From Planctomycetota bacterium (GTDB lineage: Bacteria > Planctomycetota > UBA1135 > GCA-002686595), in the NCBI GenBank assembly GCA_026692665.1, contig JAPLOF010000054.1, forward strand, positions 62,001-126,000: a stretch of DNA of 64,000 nucleotides, written 5' to 3'. Made by a program: the position numbers and the translations under genes. Every line of letters begins with the position of its first letter. Positions within the stretch are counted from its first letter, which is position 1. This document shows positions 47,196 to 55,163 of the stretch, in pieces. Below the pieces are notes generated by a model, which was not told where the DNA came from, ran no database searches, and saw only the letters and a list, made by a program, of their open reading frames with translations.

Positions 47196-48123
47196 GTCGA
47201 TCTCCTCACGCCCCCCTTCCGTCGGCCTCTCCGAAGTGCGTTCGCGGTCGTCGCCGAGCCCGGGGACCCCATCCCGTTCGGCGAACGCGAGCACCTCGAA
47301 GTCTCCGCCGGCGGCCGTGGACGAGGAAGGACTCCGTGGTCCGAGGATCTCGAAGGAGCGGGCCGCGGGTGTCGCGGCGGCCGAGGGAAGTGGGCAGGTC
47401 CTCCCCGCGGACTCGGCCCTCACGGTTCCGCCAGCGTCACGCGGCGGGTTCACATCGCCCGGGCCCCGACCCGAGGTGCGGAAGAACCGCGGGCCGCGCG
47501 CTCCCCCGCGGCGGGAGGGCGCTCCGTGTGGAGACCTCGTGGAAAGATCGAAAACCCCGGGGATTGTGAGGCATCGGAGCGGTCACCGGGAGATGGAGTG
47601 GACGAACCGAGCGCCACGGATGGAAACGCCGGAGGGTCTGGAGGGAACCCGACGGCCCGCCACGCCGACACGCGACGGTTCGGGCCCGCCGGACCGCGCG
47701 AACTCCCCCGGCGTCGGTCGAGCGCGGACGTTCTCCGTCGCGCAACTCTTGAAGGAGATGGAAAGAATCCTCGAAGTCCTCCTTCAATCGATCGCTCGAC
47801 CTCGGTAGAAGGACCTACGTACTCATGGCCATCCGCCCGGCCTCCCCCCTCTGCTCGATCGATCACGGCTCGGCCGTGCTCGCGGGCCCGGGCGTCGAAG
47901 ACCCGTTCCCAGTTCGCTGCATGCCGCGTGCAGGCAGCGAATGGGTGCGCACGGTGCTGACTCAAGCTCGCAACGCACTGGCTCTGCCGATGCGTGACGA
48001 ACCTGAGTCGGTGCCGCCAAGTCCGCACGCGAGCCGCGCGCTCGCGTCTGGTCGCCGTTCGTATCTCCCCCAACTCGGCGCGCGTCCGGCAGACGGACGA
48101 CGCGGCCTGAGGAAGTTTTTCTG
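47196..48123 (+). other. 928-bp region without a convincing gene, upstream of kamA
   Basis: Open frames exist on both strands but none has the codon pattern, start site or motifs of the surrounding genes. It holds several inverted repeats, among them TTGAAGGAG/CTCCTTCAA and GTAG-AAGGAC-CTAC (47815-47825 region). The part just before kamA ends GAGGAAGTTTTTCTGATG, a good ribosome site. A long leader or a non-coding RNA is possible. Confidence 0.5.
47749..47787 (+). promoter_or_regulatory. perfect nine-pair hairpin in the kamA leader
   Basis: TTGAAGGAG (47749-47757) and CTCCTTCAA (47779-47787) with a 21-base loop. One arm carries the ribosome-site-like AAGGAG, which the other arm would sequester. 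No open frame worth naming follows at once, so this may be an attenuator-like or protein-binding structure. Confidence 0.4.
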
Positions 48124-49722
48124 ATGCAACCTACCGCTCCCGCGGCCGCCCCCTCGGCCGTCGAGTCGCAGCGTTCCTCTTCCCTCCCCCCGGTCGGCCA
48201 GCTCGATGCTGGCAGGCCTCTCTCCGGACGCGAACGGTTCTTCCCGGAAGCGACCGATGCCCAGTGGAACGACTGGCGTTGGCAGTTCCGGAACCGCGTC
48301 ACGACCGTGGACGAACTCGTGAAGCTCGTGCCGAAGCTCGCGCCCCAGGCCGAGATGCAGCGCGAGATCCTGCGCGACTTCCGGATGGGGATCCCGCCCT
48401 ACTACATGGCGCTGATCGATCCCGACGACCTCGAGGATCCGATCCTGAAGCACGCGGCGCCGCTGCACGGCGAGTACGCGTTCCGCGACGTCGGCGAGGA
48501 GGACCCGCTCGGCGAGGAGCAGTACTCGCCGGTCCCGGGCATCACGCACCGCTACCCGGATCGCGTGCTGATGGTGATCAGCAACTCCTGCGCGATCTAC
48601 TGCCGCTACTGCACGCGCAAGCGGATCATGTACGAGGACGCCGTCCCCGACGTCGAGATCGACCGCATGGTCGACTACATCGCGCGGACGCCGGCCGTCC
48701 GCGACGTGATCGTGTCGGGCGGCGACCCGCTCACGTACGGGACGAAGAAGCTCGAGAGCATCCTGGCCAAGCTGCGCGCGGTGCCGCACCTCGAGATCAT
48801 CCGGATCGGCACCCGGGTGCCGGTTTCGCTGCCCCAGCGCGTCGACGACGAGCTCGTCGAGATGCTCCAGAAGTACCACCCGCTCTGGATCAACGTGCAC
48901 TTCAACCACCCGCGCGAGCTGACGCCGGAGGCCGCGGCGGCCTGCGACAAGCTGTCGCGCGCCGGGATCCCGCTGAACAACCAGTCGGTGCTCTTGAAGG
49001 GCATCAACGACGACGTCGGGATCATGCGCCAGCTCGTGACGGGCCTCATGAAGATCCGCGTGCGCCCCTACTACCTGTACCAGTGCGACCCCGTGCGCGG
49101 CGCGGAGCACTTCCGCACCCCGATCTCGAAGGGCATCGAGATCATCGAGGGCCTGCGCGGCCACGTTTCCGGCCTCGCGATCCCGACGTACGTCATCGAC
49201 GGTCCGGGCGGTGGCGGCAAGATCCCGGTGCAGCCGCAGTACCTGCTGAACTACGACCCGCTGCGCAAGAAGGCGCTCCTGCGCAACTTCCAGAACCGCG
49301 TGTTCGAGTACAGCGAGCCGGACGCCGCGCAAGCGCATTCGGGCGAGCTGCGCCCGATGCGCCCGTCGCAGGCGGTCCCGAACGCGAACGGCGCGGGGCA
49401 CACCGACGGCAAGAAGACCTCGAACGGCAGCGCGCCCGCGAACGGCAACGGGAACGGCAACGGGAACGGTCACGCGACCCCGAACGGCAACGGCACGGCC
49501 AAGAAGACGCGCGTCCGCGCCGACGGGCAACCGGTCGTCGGGAAGAGCGGCTGGGTCCACCGTGGGCACTCGCGCGAGGAGCGCCTGCAGAACGCAGCCG
49601 GCGACGGGACGCGCAACGCGGCCGAGAAGCGCTCGACGGCGACTCCGCCGCCGGCGCTCGACGGGGCGCCGGCGACGGCTCGTCCGGCCGCGCCGCGCAC
49701 CCGCAACGCTCCCGGTACGTGA
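48124..49722 (+). CDS. kamA: lysine 2,3-aminomutase-type radical SAM enzyme
   Basis: 532 residues, PLP- and 4Fe-4S-dependent, turning L-lysine into L-beta-lysine. Radical SAM site C156-x3-C160-x2-C163 in NSCAIYCRYCTRKR; IVSGGDPLT follows; the PLP lysine K366 is in GPGGGGKIPVQPQYLL. The start ATG has GAGGAAG upstream. The core ends near residue 400; the remaining 130 are low complexity, including NGNGNGNGH and Ala/Pro runs, which KamA enzymes of about 420 residues lack. It is first of a tight set: two ATP-grasp genes, an acetyltransferase, a Cys-cluster protein. EpmB-type activity on elongation factor P is an alternative but EpmB is shorter. Confidence 0.93.
   Translation: MQPTAPAAAPSAVESQRSSSLPPVGQLDAGRPLSGRERFFPEATDAQWNDWRWQFRNRVTTVDELVKLVPKLAPQAEMQREILRDFRMGIPPYYMALIDPDDLEDPILKHAAPLHGEYAFRDVGEEDPLGEEQYSPVPGITHRYPDRVLMVISNSCAIYCRYCTRKRIMYEDAVPDVEIDRMVDYIARTPAVRDVIVSGGDPLTYGTKKLESILAKLRAVPHLEIIRIGTRVPVSLPQRVDDELVEMLQKYHPLWINVHFNHPRELTPEAAAACDKLSRAGIPLNNQSVLLKGINDDVGIMRQLVTGLMKIRVRPYYLYQCDPVRGAEHFRTPISKGIEIIEGLRGHVSGLAIPTYVIDGPGGGGKIPVQPQYLLNYDPLRKKALLRNFQNRVFEYSEPDAAQAHSGELRPMRPSQAVPNANGAGHTDGKKTSNGSAPANGNGNGNGNGHATPNGNGTAKKTRVRADGQPVVGKSGWVHRGHSREERLQNAAGDGTRNAAEKRSTATPPPALDGAPATARPAAPRTRNAPGT
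49441..49469 (+). repeat. 12-nt tandem repeat in the kamA 3' part
   Basis: AACGGCAACGGG in about 2.4 copies, coding Asn-Gly runs of the C-terminal tail. Probably prone to length change. Confidence 0.8.
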
Positions 49723-49732
49723 CGGTCCGCCC

Positions 49733-50728
49733 GTGCGCATCGGCATCGCGTTCGACCTGAAGTCGGACCAGACGGCACGCGCGGGCGGCCCCGACGACCT
49801 GCTCGAGGAGTACGACTCCGAGGAGACGGTCGAGGCGCTGGCCGCCGCGCTGCGTGAGCGCGGCCACGCGCCCCTGCTCCTCGGCGGAGGCCGGGGCTTC
49901 GTGGAGCGCGTCCTCGCGAACCCGCCCGATCTCGTCTTCACCATCGCGGAAGGCTCCGGGAGCCGCTCGCGGGAAGCGCACGTGCCGGCCGTGTGCGAGA
50001 TGCTCCGCATCCCGTGCACGCACTCCGATCCGCTCACCCTGGCGGTGACGCTGGACAAGGCGGCCGCGAAGAAGCTCGTGGCGGCCGACGGCGTCGCGAC
50101 GCCGCGCTTCACGGTGGTCGAGGACGAGGATTCCGCCGCGCGGCTCGAATTCGAGCTGCCCGCGATCGTGAAGCCGAACCAGGAAGGTTCGAGCATGGGC
50201 GTGCGCCTGACGTCCCGCGTCCGGACGCTCGAGGAGCTGCGCCGCGAAACCCTGCGCGTCGTGCGCGACTACGGCGAGCCCGCGCTCGTCGAGGAGTACG
50301 TCTCGGGGACCGAGATGACGATCGGGATCCTGGGCACCGGGAAGGACGCGCGGGTGATCGGCGCGATGGAGATCGCGCCGCGGATCGCCAAACCCGAGGA
50401 GTTCGTCTACTCGCTCGAGGTCAAGCGCGACTGGGAGCGCCAGGTCGAGTACCACGTGCCGCCGCGCGTGCCGCCCGCGACGCTGCGTGCCGCGGAACAC
50501 TGCGCCCTCGCGGCCTACCGCGCGCTCGGTTGTCGCGACATCGCGCGCGTGGACGTGCGCCTCGATGCACGAGGGACGCCCAAGTTCCTCGAGGCAAACC
50601 CCCTGCCGGGCATGAACCCGCGCACGGGCGACCTGTGCATCCTGAGCACCCGCAGCGGTCTCGGCTACGTCGATCTCGTGGACCGCATCGTCGTGAGCGC
50701 GCTCTCGCGGCAAGCGCGCCGCACATGA
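49733..50728 (+). CDS. D-Ala-D-Ala ligase-like ATP-grasp protein, first copy
   Basis: 331 residues from GTG 49733, 10 bp after kamA. The N-terminal domain starts VRIGIAFDLKSDQTA and has DLVFTIAEGSGSRSREAHVP. ATP-grasp: LPAIVKPNQEGSSMGVRL (a phosphate-loop Lys-rich segment), PALVEEYVSGTEMTIGIL, and the metal-binding end RVDVRLDARGTPKFLEANPLPGM with an E-x-N. Length equals Ddl (about 300-360). True Ddl has a different N-terminal loop, so this may ligate another amino acid, for example the beta-lysine from KamA (inference). Stop overlaps the next ATG (ATGA). Confidence 0.88.
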   Translation: MRIGIAFDLKSDQTARAGGPDDLLEEYDSEETVEALAAALRERGHAPLLLGGGRGFVERVLANPPDLVFTIAEGSGSRSREAHVPAVCEMLRIPCTHSDPLTLAVTLDKAAAKKLVAADGVATPRFTVVEDEDSAARLEFELPAIVKPNQEGSSMGVRLTSRVRTLEELRRETLRVVRDYGEPALVEEYVSGTEMTIGILGTGKDARVIGAMEIAPRIAKPEEFVYSLEVKRDWERQVEYHVPPRVPPATLRAAEHCALAAYRALGCRDIARVDVRLDARGTPKFLEANPLPGMNPRTGDLCILSTRSGLGYVDLVDRIVVSALSRQARRT

Positions 50729-51750
50729 GCCTGCGGATCGCGCTGCTCGAAACCCGCGACGAAGGTCTCGCGGGAGGTGACGATCGCGACGCCATCGCCG
50801 TGCGCGCGGCGGAAGGAGCGGCCCTCGCGCTCGAGCGCGCCTGCCGCGCCAACGGCTGGAGCACCGTGCGCGTCGAGGCGCGCGCGGACGCCCCCGACGC
50901 CACGCTCGCCGAACTCGCGCGCGCGGAGGTCGACGTCGTCTTCCAGCTCGTCGAGTCGCTGCGCGGCGAAGCGCGTTTCGAGGCGGCGGCCGCCTGGCTG
51001 CTCGAGTGGGCGCGCATCCCCTACACCGGCTCGGGACCGGTCGCGATCACGCTGGCGCTCGAGAAGCCGATTGCGCGGGCAGTCCTCCAGTCCCGTGGCG
51101 TCCCCATCCCGGAGGGCTTCGTGCTGGAGCACGCCGAGGCCGCGATCCCGATCTCGCTCGCAGGACGACGCTGGATCGTGAAGCCCGCGCGCGAGGACGC
51201 GAGCCACGGCATCGACGCCGGGAGCGTCGTCGACGACGAATCGAGCCTGCGCGCGCGCGCCCAACACGTCCTCCGGACCTTCCGGCAACCCGCTCTCGTC
51301 GAGGAGTACGTGGACGGCCGCGAGTTCAACGTGGCCCTGCTCGGCTCCGGTCCGACGGCCGAGGTCCTGCCGTTGGGCGAGATCGACTACTCGCGCCTCG
51401 ACCCGTCGCACCCGGCTGTCCTGACCTACGCCGCGAAGTGGGACGAGGCCTCCGTCGAGTACCATGCGACCCCGTCGATCGGCGCTCGCCCGATGGCGCG
51501 TGAGCTCGAGGAACGCATCCGCGCGACTGCACGTGCGGCGTATGCGGCGCTCGGCCTCGCGGGCTACGGTCGGGTGGACCTGCGCGTCTCCGCGCGCGGG
51601 GAGCCGTTCGTCATCGACGTGAACCCGAACCCCGACCTCTCGCCCGACGCCGGCTTCCAGAAAGCGGCGGCGCGCGCCGGTCTCGACCATGCCCACACCG
51701 TCCGAAGGATCGTCGACGACGCGCTCAGGCGCGCAGGCGCGCTCGCGTGA
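50725..51750 (+). CDS. D-Ala-D-Ala ligase-like ATP-grasp protein, second copy
   Basis: 341 residues, ATG overlapping the previous TGA. Same fold: DVVFQLVESLRGEARFEAA, YTGSGPVAITLALEKPIARA, WIVKPAREDASHGIDAG, PALVEEYVDGREFNVALLG, RVDLRVSARGEPFVIDVNPN. It is diverged from its neighbour but with equal motif order, so a gene duplication within the operon. Paired ATP-grasp ligases commonly build an isopeptide or tandem linkage; the substrates are not known. Confidence 0.88.
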   Translation: MSLRIALLETRDEGLAGGDDRDAIAVRAAEGAALALERACRANGWSTVRVEARADAPDATLAELARAEVDVVFQLVESLRGEARFEAAAAWLLEWARIPYTGSGPVAITLALEKPIARAVLQSRGVPIPEGFVLEHAEAAIPISLAGRRWIVKPAREDASHGIDAGSVVDDESSLRARAQHVLRTFRQPALVEEYVDGREFNVALLGSGPTAEVLPLGEIDYSRLDPSHPAVLTYAAKWDEASVEYHATPSIGARPMARELEERIRATARAAYAALGLAGYGRVDLRVSARGEPFVIDVNPNPDLSPDAGFQKAAARAGLDHAHTVRRIVDDALRRAGALA

Positions 51751-51763
51751 GCCGCGCGCGGGC

Positions 51764-52228
51764 GTGCGCCTGCGCGATCTCGCCAGCGCCGACCGCGCGC
51801 CGATCGAGGCGCTGCTGCGCGCGACGAACGCGTTCACGGACGCCGAGGTGCTCGTCGCGCTCGAGCTCGTCGACGAGCCGCGCGAGAGCGGCTACCGATT
51901 CGTCGTCGCCGAAGTCGATGGACAGGTCGCCGGCTACGCCTGCTTCGGCGCGACGCCCTGCACGGTCGGCACCTACGACCTCTACTGGATCGCGGTCGAT
52001 CCGGCGCGGCAGAACCTCGGCCTCGGCCGCGCGCTGCTCGACGCCGTCGAGAGCGCCGTGCGCGCCGAAGGCGGCCGCCTGCTCGTGATCGAGACCGCCT
52101 CGAAGCCCGAATACGCCGCGACGCGCGCCTTCTACGAGCGCTGCGGTCTCGAACTGGCTGCGCGCATCGCGGACTTCTACGCGCGCGGCGACGACAAGCT
52201 CGTCTACTGCCGGAGATACGCCACGTGA
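51764..52228 (+). CDS. GNAT acetyltransferase
   Basis: 154 residues from GTG 51764 (14 bp after the ligase); the in-frame ATG 51689 would add 25 residues overlapping the ligase gene. GNAT motif A: WIAVDPARQNLGLGRALLDA (R/Q-x-x-G-x-G pyrophosphate loop), then LLVIETASKPEYAATRAFYE and LELAARIADFYARGDDKLVY. Acetyl-CoA-dependent N-acylation; in beta-lysine osmolyte pathways a KamA (AblA) product is N-acetylated by an AblB acetyltransferase, so a similar role is possible, though AblB is larger (about 270). Confidence 0.85.
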   Translation: MRLRDLASADRAPIEALLRATNAFTDAEVLVALELVDEPRESGYRFVVAEVDGQVAGYACFGATPCTVGTYDLYWIAVDPARQNLGLGRALLDAVESAVRAEGGRLLVIETASKPEYAATRAFYERCGLELAARIADFYARGDDKLVYCRRYAT

Positions 52229-52782
52229 CGCCCCCCGAGACGACCGACAAGAAGTCCGCCGTGCACGTCGAGAACCTCGAGACCGCTCGGTTCGAGTGCG
52301 TGTTCCCGACCTGCGGCGGCGTGTGCTGCGCGAACGGCCGGCCGCCGGTCGAGGAGGCGGAGTACGCGCGCATCCAGGAGAACCTCCCGAAGTTCCTGCC
52401 TCACCTCCGCCCGGAAGCGCGCGCGAAGATCGAGAAGGACGGCTTCGTGACGAAGCGCAAGAAGGAGGGCCTGAACGCGCTCGCCGTGTCGAAGGGCTGG
52501 TGCGTGTTCGCCAACGAGGGCTGCGTGCTGCACAAGGTCGGCGCGACCGAGGGCGACCGCTGGAAGTACAAGCCCTGGCGCTGCATCGCGTTCCCGCTCG
52601 AGCGCTCGAAGACCGGCAAGTGGCACGTACGCCAGTGGAAGCTGAAGGGCGAGGCCTGGGATCTCTTCTGCCTGAACCCGGAGGAGTCGCCCAAGAAGCC
52701 GACCGACTCGATCGCGGGCGAGATCGACTTCGTGAAGGAGCTCGAGGGCGGCCGCGAGAGCTGGCGGAAGCCCCGGGCCTGA
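52225..52782 (+). CDS. YkgJ/DUF3109-like cysteine-cluster protein
   Basis: 185 residues, GTG overlapping the previous TGA (GTGA). FECVFPTCGGVCCANGRPPV near the N-terminus and later WCVFANEGCVLHKVG, YKPWRCIAFPLE and DLFCLNPEE. Cys-rich family proposed to bind a metal or Fe-S cluster, of unknown function. Last gene of the kamA set. Confidence 0.88.
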   Translation: MTPPETTDKKSAVHVENLETARFECVFPTCGGVCCANGRPPVEEAEYARIQENLPKFLPHLRPEARAKIEKDGFVTKRKKEGLNALAVSKGWCVFANEGCVLHKVGATEGDRWKYKPWRCIAFPLERSKTGKWHVRQWKLKGEAWDLFCLNPEESPKKPTDSIAGEIDFVKELEGGRESWRKPRA

Positions 52783-52868
52783 GAGACATTCGACGCCCTC
52801 CGGATCTGCGCGGGGCCGCCGACCCAGATTCCCTACCGCGCTCCAAGCGCGCGACCGGCCCCCCATCC

Positions 52869-53429
52869 ATGAAACGCATCCTCGTCACCACCGCGCTCGT
52901 CGTCGCCCTCGCCGCCATGGCCTTCACGTTCCACGGCTGCGCCAGCACCGTGAAGAACGTCGATCCCACGGGCAAGTCGTTCCCGACCACCCAGGGCAAG
53001 GCGCTCGACGGGAAGGAACACGCGCTCCCCGCCGACTTCGCCGGTTCCCCAATCGTCTTCCTCGTGGGCTACGTCCAGGACGCTCAGTTCGATCTGGATC
53101 GCTGGATCCTCGGCCTCCTGCAGGCCAAGACGCCGGTCCGAATCGCGGAGCTGCCGACGATCGACAGCCTGATCGCGACCGCGTTCTCCAGCCAGATCGA
53201 CCAGGGCATGCAGAGCGGGATTCCGAGCGAGGATTGGGCCAGTGTCATCACCGTGTACGGCGGCGAGGGCTCGAAGATCGTCGCGTTCACCGGCAACGAG
53301 AAGCCACGCAACGCGCGCGTGCTCCTGCTCGATGCAGGGGGGAAGGTCGTCTGGTTCCACGACCGCGGCTATTCCGGCGGCAAGGTGCTCGAACTCGATG
53401 CGCGCGTGCGCGAGCTCTCCGCTCGCTGA
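52869..53429 (+). CDS. lipoprotein with thioredoxin-like fold lacking CxxC
   Basis: 186 residues. Signal MKRILVTTALVVALAAMAFTFHGC gives a lipobox. The mature part has GKSFPTTQGKALDGKEHALP, FAGSPIVFLVGYVQDAQFDLD, VITVYGGEG and VLLLDAGGKVVWFHDRGYSGG, an ATP10/thioredoxin-like order. No Cys pair stands after the first beta strand, so it is not an obvious redox enzyme. Lone gene, 86 bp after the kamA set. Confidence 0.75.
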   Translation: MKRILVTTALVVALAAMAFTFHGCASTVKNVDPTGKSFPTTQGKALDGKEHALPADFAGSPIVFLVGYVQDAQFDLDRWILGLLQAKTPVRIAELPTIDSLIATAFSSQIDQGMQSGIPSEDWASVITVYGGEGSKIVAFTGNEKPRNARVLLLDAGGKVVWFHDRGYSGGKVLELDARVRELSAR

Positions 53430-53789
53430 GGCCTCTACGCTCCGACGCGAGCACGACGAAGACGGCTCGACATCACGGCCCCCGGCGCGCGGATTCGACT
53501 GCTCTGACTCTCGTTCCGAGACTCCGGGTTTCGAAACCGAGATCGTCCGCGCCCTTCGCCAAGCGCCCGGCAAGAACGTCCTCGATGAAGCGAGCCGTGC
53601 CCTGCGCGTCATGAATCCCGGCGGAACGTCGCCCCGCTCTGGCCGGAGAGATGGCGGGCCGAGAACTGGGCAGTTCGTCGTCGTCGAGGATCCGGTCGGC
53701 GCGCAGAGCCCGTGCGGACGTGGCTCGCGGCCCGAGCCGCGGGTGCGGTGGCGTTCGGAACGCGGCAGCGGTCCACTGCGCCCGAGGCC
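53430..53789. other. 360-bp gap between convergent genes
   Basis: No gene, clear hairpin or repeat seen. GC content looks lower here and in the following gene than in most of the window. Confidence 0.5.
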
Positions 53790-54992
53790 CTACTTGCCGG
53801 CGCGCTTCTCGTCGATGCCCTCGCGCAGTTCCCCGCGCTCAATGGCATCGCGCGCCGCGTCGACGGCCCGAGCCCAACGGCGCTCGGCGTCGTCGAATTG
53901 GCCCAGTTCCCAGGCGCGGTTGCCGGACTCGTACCAGAGGTAGGGGTCGGACGGATGCAGCCTGCTGGCCGCATCCAGCCAGACCAGCGCGTGCCCCGGC
54001 CGGCCATCGACGACCAGCTTGCTCTGGCACACGAGGAAGTCGAAGGCGCGCGTCTTGCGCGCCTCGTGCTCCTGCACGATCTCGCCCAGCCGGGCGCGCA
54101 TCTCCTCGGCCGTCACGGCACCCCACTGCCTCGAGACCTCGGCGGGGTCGAGGCCTTCGATCAGGGAGTCGTGCAGCATCTGCAGCGTGCACACGTCTTC
54201 GAACCCGAGCTCCGAGGTGGTGTTGGTCGGAACCAGCGTGCCGGCGCTGACACCCTTCTCCGAGATGAAGCGCGACAGGGCCCTCTTGCGTCCGCTGATG
54301 ACCTCGTGAGTCTCCTTCGGCTTGTTGTACAGGCAGCCGGACACCAGCAAGTCCCGCTCTGGCACCTCGAAGACCATGTACTCCGGCGTCGGCACGTCCC
54401 AGCCGTCGGGCGCGGGTCCGCGCCTGAGCACGTGCACGATCAGGCGGTTCGTCCTGTCGCCGATCTCGAAGCGGTCCTTCACGACGATGGCGCGCCGCCT
54501 CAATGTGCCTTCGTCGGCCGTCAGCTTGACGAGCTCTTCGAGGTTCCATGGCGAGGTGACGATGGTCGCGCCGGCCGCCAGAAGCGGGTCGACGGCTTGG
54601 ATCGAGTGGTCGTGGTGGTGCGAATGCAGTGCGAAGCGCACGGGCTTGCCGGGGATGCGCAGCTCGATCGTGCGCAGGATCTGGCGCACACTGCGGTCGT
54701 CCCACGGAGCCTCGATCAACGCCGTGAAGGTGTCGAACTCGGCCACGACGACCTTGGCCTTGCGTCGTTCGAAGCCTGGGATCGGCGGCGTCCAGATCAG
54801 GTGCACGCCCGGCGCGATGGTCTCGAAGCGGAGGCCCTCCTCCGCCGGCTGAGGAACTGCGGCGACGCCCGCCGGCGGAAGAGCAGCTGCTGGGCCAACG
54901 CCCGCTTGCGGCGGCAGGACTGCGAGCGCCGGCTCGCCGATGCACGACAGGGAAACGGCGAGCCAAAGGCGCGCGCAGAGCAGGTTCTTCAT
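53790..54992 (-). CDS. exported metallo-beta-lactamase-fold protein with TPR-like end
   Basis: 400 residues from ATG 54992, signal peptide (MKNLLCARLWLAVSLSCIGEPALA). The MBL zinc motif HSHHHDH is complete (FALHSHHHDHSIQAVD); later VFEVPERDLLVSGCLYNKP carries the next strand. The C-terminal 50 residues (DPYLWYESGNRAWELGQFDD) look like one or two TPR helices. GC is lower than in neighbouring genes, with more A/T-ending codons, which could mean gene transfer. Substrate unknown; an alkylsulfatase/SDSA-like relation is conceivable. Confidence 0.85.
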   Translation of the reverse strand: MKNLLCARLWLAVSLSCIGEPALAVLPPQAGVGPAAALPPAGVAAVPQPAEEGLRFETIAPGVHLIWTPPIPGFERRKAKVVVAEFDTFTALIEAPWDDRSVRQILRTIELRIPGKPVRFALHSHHHDHSIQAVDPLLAAGATIVTSPWNLEELVKLTADEGTLRRRAIVVKDRFEIGDRTNRLIVHVLRRGPAPDGWDVPTPEYMVFEVPERDLLVSGCLYNKPKETHEVISGRKRALSRFISEKGVSAGTLVPTNTTSELGFEDVCTLQMLHDSLIEGLDPAEVSRQWGAVTAEEMRARLGEIVQEHEARKTRAFDFLVCQSKLVVDGRPGHALVWLDAASRLHPSDPYLWYESGNRAWELGQFDDAERRWARAVDAARDAIERGELREGIDEKRAGK

Positions 54993-55163
54993 GGGCCGGG
55001 ATCGCAATGGGGTGCGCGAAAGCCGCCACTACGGCGCGTGCGCCCCCGCTGTTGGAATTCCAGGGCCATCAACGGTCGCCCCGACGGGGGATCGTCGCGC
55101 ATGTTGGATGCCCCCCCGCCAGAGGGTCGTGCACCTGGACTTCCTTCCCCCTCTCCCCCGATC

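Noticed and set aside
44967..47453. 828-codon minus-strand frame over the permease
   Set aside because: It is opposite two clear plus-strand genes and runs through the gap; only a GC-rich shadow.
47825..48124. 99-codon frame directly upstream of kamA
   Set aside because: No ribosome site, random-looking composition, and it ends at the kamA start by chance of frame.
48124..49722. EpmB (EF-P lysine aminomutase)
   Set aside because: EpmB is about 340 residues and lacks the long tail; the gene context also lacks EF-P and EpmA.
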